The translations under genes were made by a program, and so were the position numbers. Below, piece by piece: positions 33,563-40,304 of a DNA stretch of 64,000 nt (position 1 is its first letter; each line of letters opens with the position of its first letter). Source of the DNA: JACDCY01 sp964350145. Lineage in GTDB: Bacteria > Gemmatimonadota > Gemmatimonadetes > Gemmatimonadales > Gemmatimonadaceae. The stretch is taken from contig CAYGJL010000007.1 of NCBI GenBank assembly GCA_964350145.1, forward strand, positions 23,319-87,318, read 5' to 3'. The notes below the pieces were generated by a model. It worked only from the letters and a program-made list of their open reading frames with translations, was not told the origin of the DNA and searched no databases.

Positions 33563-34266
33563 CAGCGGACCACCGAGATCGGCGCCTTACGGCCCGACCG
33601 GTCGAGCAGCGTGTGCGCGGGCCCGATCCGCCCGTCCACGAGGCTCACTGTGCGCGCGAGTACGCCGCGCGCGGGGGCGAGCTCGTGCAGCGCCACGAGC
33701 GCGGCGCCGCCCGACCGCACCACGTCGCCCACGATGGAGTTCATCAGCTCGATGCCGTCCGTGTCGAGATTGCTGTAGGGCTCGTCGAGCAGAAGTATCC
33801 GCGGGGCGCGCAGGACGAGCCGCGCGATCCCGAGCCGCCGCTGCATCCCGGCGGAGAATCCGCGGACCCGGTCGTCGGCGACGCGCGCGAGCCCCACGCG
33901 CTCGAGGCTCTCTTCGACGGCGGTGAACGGCAGTCCCAGCATGTCCGCGGCGAAGCGAAGGTTCTCGCGCGCCGTGAGATCGTCGTACAGTCCCGGAGTG
34001 TGCGCCAGATATCCGACGCGGCCCCGCACTTTGCTCGCCTCGCGCGCGATGTCCAGTCCGTCGATCGTCGCGGTGCCGACTGTCGGATTCAGCAGCGTGC
34101 CGAGGATCCGCAGGATCGTGCTCTTCCCGCTGCCGTTTGCTCCGAGCAGCCCAACCGCTTCTCCGCGCGACACGTCGAGTGTCACGCCGCGCAGCACCCA
34201 GCGCGCGCCGAAGCGCTTGCCCAGACGGTCCAGAGTTATCGCGCGATCGGGATCGCTCGTTTGCAT
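33562..34266 (-). CDS. ccmA: Heme exporter ATP-binding subunit CcmA
   Basis: A 234-residue ABC ATPase that powers release of holo-CcmE. It has Walker A GANGSGKST, a signature segment FSAGMQRRLGIARL, Walker B ILLLDEPYSNLD and the switch His in ALHEL. It is the first gene of the ccm operon. A TATCTT -10-like hexamer ends 6 bases before the ATG, so the mRNA may begin at or next to the start codon. Confidence 0.93.
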   Translation of the reverse strand: MQTSDPDRAITLDRLGKRFGARWVLRGVTLDVSRGEAVGLLGANGSGKSTILRILGTLLNPTVGTATIDGLDIAREASKVRGRVGYLAHTPGLYDDLTARENLRFAADMLGLPFTAVEESLERVGLARVADDRVRGFSAGMQRRLGIARLVLRAPRILLLDEPYSNLDTDGIELMNSIVGDVVRSGGAALVALHELAPARGVLARTVSLVDGRIGPAHTLLDRSGRKAPISVVR

Positions 34267-34272
34267 CGCACG

Positions 34273-34278
34273 AAGATA
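34273..34278 (-). promoter_or_regulatory. -10-like element of the ccm operon, possibly leaderless
   Basis: On the minus strand TATCTT is followed by 6 bases and then the ccmA ATG. The matching -35 region is weak. The spacing puts the likely transcription start at or beside the A of ATG, as in leaderless transcripts. Confidence 0.4.
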
Positions 34279-34347
34279 GCGCCCGGCCTACCCGCAGTCT
34301 TTACGGAAAAGCCCGACCGCGTGTCGCAGAAACCCTGACCCTGCCTC

Positions 34348-34376
34348 TTCGCAGGGAGGTGCCCGTCCGCTAGTTT
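34348..34376 (+). promoter_or_regulatory. Promoter of the PD40 lipoprotein gene, possibly leaderless
   Basis: TTCGCA (34348), a 17-base spacer, then TAGTTT (34371-34376), ending 6 bases before the ATG at 34383. No ribosome binding site fits between them, which again points to a leaderless transcript. It lies back to back with the ccmA promoter. Confidence 0.45.
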
Positions 34377-34382
34377 CATCCG

Positions 34383-35468
34383 ATGCAAATGCCTCACGCC
34401 GCAGCCGCGCTGGCATGCCTTGCCACCGCCTGCGTCCAACCGCGGCTTCCCGAAGCCGCTCGACCCGCAGCCGAAGCCGGCGTGGTCCTCGCGAGCAACT
34501 CCGTGACGCCGTCCGCAGGCGAGACCCGCTTCTCGGCCGTTCGCCAGCTCACCGCCGGCGGACAGAACGCGGAAGCGTACTTCAGCCGCGACGGCCGCTG
34601 GCTCACGTTTCAGAGCGCGCAACTCGACTACCCGTGCGACCAGCAGTACGTGATGCGCCTGGACGGCAGCGGTCTGAGGCGGGTGTCGGACGGTCGCGGC
34701 AAGACCACGTGCGGCTGGTTCTTCGCCGGTGGCGAGCGGCTGTTCTTCGGATCCACCACGGCCCATCAGGACCGCTGCCCGCCAAAGCCGGACGCGTCGG
34801 CCGGCTACGTCTGGCCGCTGGACCCGTACGACATCTACGCGGCCGACCGCGACGGGACGAACTTGAAGCGGCTCACGCATTACGACGTGTACACCGCCGA
34901 AGCCGTCCTCTCGCCCGACGGCAAGCGCATCGTGTTCACGTCGCTCGAGTCGGGCGACCTCGAGATCTACACGATGAACGTGGACGGCAGCGACGTGCGG
35001 CGGCTCACGCACACGCCCGGCTACGACGGCGGCCCGTGGTGGTCACCGGATGGGAAGAAGATCGTATATCGCGCCAACCACCCGGCCGATTCCGCCGGGC
35101 TGGCGCAGTACCGCTCGCTGCTCGCCCAGAACCTCGTGCGGCCCAGCCGCGTCGAGCTGTTCATCATGAACGCGGACGGCTCGGACCAGCGGCAGATCAC
35201 CCGCCTCGGCGGCGCCAACTTCGGACCGTCGTGGACGCCCGACGGCAGCCGCATCATCTTCTCCTCCAACTATCGAGACCCGCGTGGCGGGAACTTCGAT
35301 CTGTACATGATCGACGAGACCGGCAGCGGCCTCGAGCAGATTACGACGGATGCGGGCTTCGACGGCTTTCCGATGTTCAGTCCGGATGGGCGCAAGCTGA
35401 TCTGGGCGTCGAGCCGGGGCGCTTCGCGCAGCGGTGAGACCAACCTCTTCCTCGCGGACTGGAAATAA
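34383..35468 (+). CDS. TolB/PD40-type beta-propeller lipoprotein
   Basis: A 361-residue protein with a short lipoprotein signal (ACLATAC, Cys17) and a series of PD40 (WD40-like) blades. Each blade carries a SPDGKRI or SPDGRKL type motif and a DIYAADRDG or LYMIDETG type strand (for example AVLSPDGKRIVFTS, WWSPDGKKIVY, SWTPDGSRIIF, MFSPDGRKLIW). Such propellers are binding scaffolds, as in TolB; no catalytic site is seen. Several cysteines in the first blades may form disulfides. It lies divergent from ccmA and 2 bases ahead of the next small gene. Confidence 0.85.
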   Translation: MQMPHAAAALACLATACVQPRLPEAARPAAEAGVVLASNSVTPSAGETRFSAVRQLTAGGQNAEAYFSRDGRWLTFQSAQLDYPCDQQYVMRLDGSGLRRVSDGRGKTTCGWFFAGGERLFFGSTTAHQDRCPPKPDASAGYVWPLDPYDIYAADRDGTNLKRLTHYDVYTAEAVLSPDGKRIVFTSLESGDLEIYTMNVDGSDVRRLTHTPGYDGGPWWSPDGKKIVYRANHPADSAGLAQYRSLLAQNLVRPSRVELFIMNADGSDQRQITRLGGANFGPSWTPDGSRIIFSSNYRDPRGGNFDLYMIDETGSGLEQITTDAGFDGFPMFSPDGRKLIWASSRGASRSGETNLFLADWK

Positions 35469-35470
35469 CG

Positions 35471-35755
35471 ATGATCGCCAAGTTGAAGCAGATCCTCGCG
35501 CAGTACGGCCCCGTGGCCTTCGGGGTCTACATGACGTTGTTCTTCGTCGTGCTCCTGGGTTTCTACGTGGCGATCACCGTGGGGTTGGCGCCCGAAAGCG
35601 TCGCGGGCAGGGCCGGCGCGTTCACCGCGGCATACCTCGCCACCAAGCTCACTCAGCCGCTACGCATAGCTGCCACCGTCGTGATCACGCCCGTCGCAGG
35701 ACGACTCTGGCAGCGCAAGCGACCGGCAGTCGAGCCGGCTAATCCCGCCGCGTAA
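35471..35755 (+). CDS. Small DUF1279/FAM210-like membrane protein
   Basis: A 94-residue protein, two bases after the PD40 gene. It opens with an amphipathic helix (KLKQILAQYGPVAFGVYM), has one clear transmembrane helix (about 20-39), and closes with AYLATKLTQPLRIAATV, which resembles the DUF1279 domain of FAM210 proteins. The function of the bacterial forms is not known to me. Its end overlaps the end of the convergent ChaN-like gene by 17 bases. Confidence 0.65.
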   Translation: MIAKLKQILAQYGPVAFGVYMTLFFVVLLGFYVAITVGLAPESVAGRAGAFTAAYLATKLTQPLRIAATVVITPVAGRLWQRKRPAVEPANPAA

Positions 35756-36677
35756 AGATCAGGAAGTCGGCGCGGCCCGCGTTCGGCGCGACCGGAGCAA
35801 GCGCCGGATCTCTCGCAGGTATCGCCGTGACGATCGCCAATTTCCAGCCCGGCTCCCGCCGCGCGACGCGCGCAGCCGCTCCGTGTCCATAGTCGCTGTG
35901 AAATGACCCGTTGTAATGCACGGCGATCGCATTGCGGGGAGCGCGCCGGAGCGCGGCCACGATGGATTCCGCCATCGTTTCGTCCTTGACGCACTGCGCG
36001 AGGTAAAACCGCTCGGCGACCGCGGTCGGCAGCGTGTCGCCCGGCTGCGGAGCAGCGCCCGACCCCGCGCTGTGCGTGCGAGTCTCCGCCAAAAAACGCG
36101 CGCGGTAATCGTCGCTCGGGCACGACAGCTCGCGCGCCGCGTTGTGCCGGCCGGGGACAGACAATGTGTCGAGCACGGCCAGGCCCGCCCTCCCCACCGC
36201 CGACGCCATCGGCCGCGGAACGTTGGCCGCGAGCACGCGCCAGCCGCGCGCCTTGGCGAGCTCGACGATCCCGCGGTAGTCCGTGGCATACCGCGGCCAC
36301 GGCCGGGAGCGGGCGAGAAAATCCGGCTCGGTGATCCGGCCCGCGAGGTAATCGTCGAGCGCGCTCTGCACGTCCCGCTCGAACATCTCGAGCGACACGA
36401 TCACCGGCCGCCCGGAGCGCGCGAGCGCGTGCAGTAGCTCCACCTCGGCGGCGTGCGTCCGCGGATCGTCGTGCTGTTCGCCGAAGAATACGACCTTCGC
36501 CCCGCTCAGACGGGAAGCCATTTGCTCGAACGTGGTTTCCGTGCGGCTGTCAGTGGCGACTACGCGATACCTCGCGGCGGGCTCCGGCGCGGTCGCGAGG
36601 GACATCGGGGCCGGAAAACACGCGACTGAGGACGTCGCTACGACCACCAGGAGTGAAGCTCGAACGAATGGGAGCAT
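35739..36677 (-). CDS. ChaN-like lipoprotein (heme/iron-regulated, Tiki-type fold)
   Basis: A 312-residue protein from ATG 36677, which gives a lipoprotein signal ending in SSVAC (Cys20). It has the ChaN family landmarks VVFFGEQHDDPRTHAAE, SLEMFERDVQ, and the late AIAVHYNGSFHSDYGHG. Related ChaN proteins are iron-regulated outer-membrane lipoproteins that can bind heme cofacially, and the fold is that of Tiki-type metalloproteases. A heme-linked job would suit the window, but the exact activity is unknown. Upstream in-frame starts at 36704 or 36767 run into the repeat element and are unlikely. Confidence 0.8.
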   Translation of the reverse strand: MLPFVRASLLVVVATSSVACFPAPMSLATAPEPAARYRVVATDSRTETTFEQMASRLSGAKVVFFGEQHDDPRTHAAEVELLHALARSGRPVIVSLEMFERDVQSALDDYLAGRITEPDFLARSRPWPRYATDYRGIVELAKARGWRVLAANVPRPMASAVGRAGLAVLDTLSVPGRHNAARELSCPSDDYRARFLAETRTHSAGSGAAPQPGDTLPTAVAERFYLAQCVKDETMAESIVAALRRAPRNAIAVHYNGSFHSDYGHGAAARVARREPGWKLAIVTAIPARDPALAPVAPNAGRADFLIFTRRD

Positions 36678-36728
36678 GATCGCGTATCTTCGCGGACGAC
36701 ACATAGTCGCGCAACTCGCACTTTCACG

Positions 36729-37431
36729 GCGATTGCGGATTGAGGACCCTTGCGGCCTCAGGACCAACTACAATCGCGGATCGGCGATTAATCGAGGACT
36801 GAGGACTGAGGATGAGCGGCTACTTCATCGCCCTGCCGCGTTCTCGTGGGATTATAGCGAGTAGCAGCCGACGCATCTCTTCCAGGCGATCCCGGCGATC
36901 CTTGACGGTTACCTCGCCGAGGACGGGCTGTGCGGACTTGTACCAGCTCATGCTCTCGCGGACGGAGCCCAATGCATATTCAAACCGTTTCGCTCTGTCT
37001 TTCCCTGTGCTCCGGGAGTAGGCCTCCGAGATGTTTGCTTCTATGGAGCAGACCGCGGCGTACAACTGGCCGGCGATCTCTGCGGTAACAGGTTCTTCCA
37101 GCACCAGCTTTGCGTCGCTGAAGCATTCTGGGATCAGCTCGCCAGCGAGCTGAAACACTCGCATCCGACTCAATGGGTCGTGCGAATCATCGGCGGAAAC
37201 AGGCATTCGGTGAGCCATGCCGTACGATAGCGAGGATCCGCAGAACCCTATCAGCATCGTGTTTCCCGCAGCATCGTTCTTGGCCTCCCATCGAGGACTG
37301 ATCCAGGACTAACCGAGGACCCTGCGGACACGGGCTGTATGCTTCTCTCCGCAGTCCTAAGTCCTCACTTAATCGCCGATCCGCGATTGTAGTTAGTCCT
37401 GAGGCCGCAAGGGTCCTCAGTCCGAAATCGC
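36729..37431. mobile_element. 703-base composite element: inverted REP-like arms around a four-helix-bundle gene (copies 2 and 3)
   Basis: The left arm is 36729-36812 and the right arm about 37355-37431. The right arm is the inverted copy of the left over roughly 70 bases, sharing GGACCCTTGCGGCCTCAGGA, an ACTACAATCGCGGATCGGCG stretch and GAGGACT heptamers. Between them is a single gene for a four-helix-bundle protein. The element lies in the divergent gap between the ChaN-like and NTF2-like genes. Just outside, TCGCGCAACTC (36707-36717) and TCGTGCAACTC (37447-37457) match at 10 of 11 positions and could be a target-site duplication. They do not abut the arms, so this is uncertain. Mobility is inference. 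Confidence 0.5.
36820..37257 (-). CDS. Four-helix-bundle protein (S23/23S-rRNA-intervening-sequence family)
   Basis: A 145-residue all-helical protein. The middle segment ANISEAYSRSTGKDRAKRFE followed by YALGSVRESMSWY is the signature of the four-helix-bundle family. That family is best known from open reading frames in intervening sequences of 23S rRNA genes and from Avd, the accessory protein of diversity-generating retroelements. Family members form pentameric barrels with basic surfaces that can bind nucleic acid. ATG 37257 is used; ATG 37218 is also possible. No 23S rRNA or reverse transcriptase is nearby. The gene fills an inverted-repeat element, its stop lying 8 bases inside the left arm. 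Confidence 0.8.
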   Translation of the reverse strand: MLIGFCGSSLSYGMAHRMPVSADDSHDPLSRMRVFQLAGELIPECFSDAKLVLEEPVTAEIAGQLYAAVCSIEANISEAYSRSTGKDRAKRFEYALGSVRESMSWYKSAQPVLGEVTVKDRRDRLEEMRRLLLAIIPRERGRAMK

Positions 37432-37478
37432 ATACAGGACACGGCATCGTGCAACTCACCATTCGCCCTGGAGCTTCC

Positions 37479-37967
37479 ATGAAGAGATTCCTCCTGCTGT
37501 TCTGCGCGCTGAGTGCCTTGGGCTGCACCGCCACCAGCGCGCGCCTGCCGGACTCGAGCACCGCTTCCTCCACCGACCGTGACGCCGTGATCGCGGCCGT
37601 GCAGGCCCTGTTCGACGCCATGCGGACGCGCGACACCAGCGCCATCAGAACGGTTTTCACGCCCGGCGCTCAGCTCGTGTCCATCCGCGCCGTTCCGGGC
37701 GCGCCCGCGAAATTCCAGACGCAGCCGCTCGCGGCGTTCGTGACGTCCATCGGGCGCGCGAGCCAGGAGCTCGTCGAGCGAATGTGGGATCCGCGCGTGG
37801 AGGTCGCCGGCGACATCGCGTCGCTGTGGGCGCCGTACGAATTCCGGATCGGCGCCAACTTCAGCCACTGCGGCCACGACGCCGTGCACCTCATCCGGAC
37901 CGCCGACGGATGGAAGATCGCCGGGATAGCGTATACCGTGATCACGACGGGTTGCGGCGCGCCCTAG
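37479..37967 (+). CDS. NTF2/SnoaL-like lipoprotein
   Basis: A 162-residue protein from ATG 37479, which has GGAG 5 bases upstream; a GTG at 37449 is less likely. The signal ends in LSALGC (Cys16). The mature part is one NTF2-like cone fold (AVIAAVQALFDAMRTRDTSA, WDPRVEVAGDIASLWAPYEF, ADGWKIAGIAYT), as in SnoaL-like and DUF4440-type proteins. These bind small hydrophobic ligands or act as lyases; no specific substrate can be named. It stands alone, right after the repeat element. Confidence 0.8.
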   Translation: MKRFLLLFCALSALGCTATSARLPDSSTASSTDRDAVIAAVQALFDAMRTRDTSAIRTVFTPGAQLVSIRAVPGAPAKFQTQPLAAFVTSIGRASQELVERMWDPRVEVAGDIASLWAPYEFRIGANFSHCGHDAVHLIRTADGWKIAGIAYTVITTGCGAP

Positions 37968-38076
37968 GGCGCCCCTTGCCCTTGCTACCATGGCGCGTCA
38001 TTCATAGCCTTCGACTTGCTCCCCTTCACCGCCTGAGCTCCCTCGTACAGAAAGCCACGACCTAACTCCCATTGAC

Positions 38077-40242
38077 ATGCCTTCGCGAATCCCGATCTAC
38101 AGCGCCGCGCTCCTTTCGCTCGGCATCGCTCTCGCGTGCGCGCCCGTCGTGACGACGACGCAAGCGCCTTCCGCGACCGACATCACCGGGCCGACAACAG
38201 CCAACCCGCTCCTGCGGGAGTGGACGGGCCCGTATGGCGGGATTCCGCCGTTCGACAAGATCTCGAACTCCGATTTCAAGCCGGCGCTCGAGACCGCGAT
38301 GGCCGAAGAGCTGGCGGAGGTCGAGCGCATCGCGGGCGATCCCGCACCGCCGACTTTCGAGAACACGATCGCGGCGCTGGAGCGGACCGGACGCGGACTC
38401 GACCGGGTGACGACGTCGTACGGCATCTGGAGTTCGACGATGAACACCGACGAGTTCCGGCCGATCGAACGGGAGATGGCGCCGAAGCTGGCCGCGCACT
38501 CTGACCTGATCACCCAGAACGCGGCGCTGTTCCGGCGTATCGACGCGGTGTACAACTCGCCCGAGAAGGCGTCGCTCACGCCGGAGCAGCAGCGGCTGGC
38601 GTGGCTGTACCACACCAGCTTCGTGCGCGCCGGCGCGCGCCTCGACGACGCGGCCAAGAGCCGGCTGTCGGCGATCAACCAGCGGCTGGCGGGGCTGTAC
38701 ACGTCCTTCAGCCAGAACGTGCTGGCCGACGAGACCGATCAGACGCTGGTGCTGACGGACGTGTCGGATCTGGCGGGACTGCCGTCGTCGCTGCGCGATG
38801 CCGCCGCGGCAGCCGCGAGGGCCAAGGGTCAGACAGGCTGGGTCATTACCAACACGCGGTCATCGGTAGATCCCTTCCTCACCTACTCCGACAACCGCGG
38901 GCTGCGCGAGAAGGTTTGGCGGATGTTCGTGGATCGCGGCGACAATCCGGGCGCGCACAACAACAACCAGCTGATCTCGGAGATACTCGCGCTGCGCGCC
39001 GAGCGCGCGAAGCTGCTTGGGTATCAGACACACGCGCACTGGCGGCTGGAGCACACCATGGCGAAGACGCCCGAGCGCGCCGTGGAGCTGCTCGAAGCCG
39101 TCTGGCGTCCCGCCGTCGCGCGCGTCGCGGAGGAAGTCCGCGACATGCAGGCGCTCGCGCGCGCGGAAGGACAGGACATCACAATCGAGCCGTGGGACTA
39201 CCGGTACTACGCGGAGAAAGTCCGCAAGCAGCGATACGACCTGGACCAGAACGAGGTCAAGCCGTATCTGCAGCTCGAGCGTCTCCGCGAGGGAATGTTC
39301 TGGGTAGCTGGCGAGCTGTTCGGCTTCGTCTTCACGCCCGTGGCGGTGCCGGTGTATCACGCGGACGTACGGGTGTGGGAGGTCAAGGACCGATCCAGCG
39401 GGCGCCACGTTGGCCTCTGGTACTTCGACCCCTACTCCCGCGCCGGCAAGCGATCGGGTGCGTGGATGAACTCCTACCGGCGGCAGGAGCGCTTCGACCA
39501 TGACGTCACGACGATCGTGTCGAACAACTCGAACTTCGTGAAGGGCGCGCCCGGCGAGCCCGAGCTCATCTCGTGGGACGACGCCACGACGCTGTTCCAC
39601 GAGTTCGGGCACGCGCTGCACGGCCTGTCGTCGAGCGTTAACTATCCGTCGCTCTCGGGCACGGCGGTGCCGCGCGATTACGTGGAGTTTCCCTCGCAGC
39701 TGTTGGAGCACTGGCTGTCCACGCCGCAGGTGCTGCAGCAGTTCGCGCTGCATTACCAGACGGATGAGCCGATCCCGCAGTCGCTGGTGGACCGGATCGA
39801 GCGAGCGTCGAAGTTCAATCAGGGCTTCGGGACGACGGAATATCTCGCGAGCGCGATCGTGGACATGCGCATGCACCTCGCCGGCGACCGTCCGATCGAC
39901 GCGGACGCATTCGAGCGCGAGACACTCGCCGAGCTGGGCATGCCGCGCGAAATCGTGATGCGGCACCGCACACCGCACTTTCTGCACGTCTTCGCCGGCG
40001 ACGGCTACTCCGCGGGCTACTACAGCTATCTGTGGTCGGACGTTCTGACAGCGGACGCGTACCAGGCCTTCGTCGAAGCGGGCGGGCTGTACGATCCGGC
40101 GGTCGCGGCGCGGCTGCGGCGCCACATCTTCTCGATCGGCAACACGATTGATCCCGCTGACGCTTACCGGGCTTTCCGCGGGCGGGACCCCCGAATCGAG
40201 GCGCTCATGGACAAGCGCGGGTTCAGCGCCATCACACCGTAA
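38077..40242 (+). CDS. dcp: M3-family peptidyl-dipeptidase (Dcp-like) lipoprotein
   Basis: A 721-residue zinc metallopeptidase of family M3. It begins with a lipoprotein signal (LGIALAC, Cys21). The zinc motif is HEFGH at 508-512 in LFHEFGHALHGLSS, with the third ligand in the following acidic helix, as in Dcp and oligopeptidase A. The C-terminal substrate region HVFAGDGYSAGYYSYLWSD is typical of Dcp. It would remove dipeptides from the C-termini of peptides in the periplasm or at the outer membrane. Signal-bearing Dcp copies are common in outer-membrane-rich phyla, whereas the E. coli enzyme has no signal. Confidence 0.9.
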   Translation: MPSRIPIYSAALLSLGIALACAPVVTTTQAPSATDITGPTTANPLLREWTGPYGGIPPFDKISNSDFKPALETAMAEELAEVERIAGDPAPPTFENTIAALERTGRGLDRVTTSYGIWSSTMNTDEFRPIEREMAPKLAAHSDLITQNAALFRRIDAVYNSPEKASLTPEQQRLAWLYHTSFVRAGARLDDAAKSRLSAINQRLAGLYTSFSQNVLADETDQTLVLTDVSDLAGLPSSLRDAAAAAARAKGQTGWVITNTRSSVDPFLTYSDNRGLREKVWRMFVDRGDNPGAHNNNQLISEILALRAERAKLLGYQTHAHWRLEHTMAKTPERAVELLEAVWRPAVARVAEEVRDMQALARAEGQDITIEPWDYRYYAEKVRKQRYDLDQNEVKPYLQLERLREGMFWVAGELFGFVFTPVAVPVYHADVRVWEVKDRSSGRHVGLWYFDPYSRAGKRSGAWMNSYRRQERFDHDVTTIVSNNSNFVKGAPGEPELISWDDATTLFHEFGHALHGLSSSVNYPSLSGTAVPRDYVEFPSQLLEHWLSTPQVLQQFALHYQTDEPIPQSLVDRIERASKFNQGFGTTEYLASAIVDMRMHLAGDRPIDADAFERETLAELGMPREIVMRHRTPHFLHVFAGDGYSAGYYSYLWSDVLTADAYQAFVEAGGLYDPAVAARLRRHIFSIGNTIDPADAYRAFRGRDPRIEALMDKRGFSAITP

Positions 40243-40304
40243 GAGCTGAGAAATCGCGGAGCGTGCCCGCTGCGGCGGGATCTTTGCAGGTGTAAGAGAT
40301 TCTC

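Noticed and set aside
36820..37257. Diversity-generating retroelement suggested by the Avd-like four-helix bundle
   Set aside because: No reverse transcriptase, template repeat or variable repeat was seen nearby.
36729..37431. 23S rRNA intervening sequence
   Set aside because: The flanking DNA encodes ChaN-like and NTF2-like proteins; there is no rRNA sequence.
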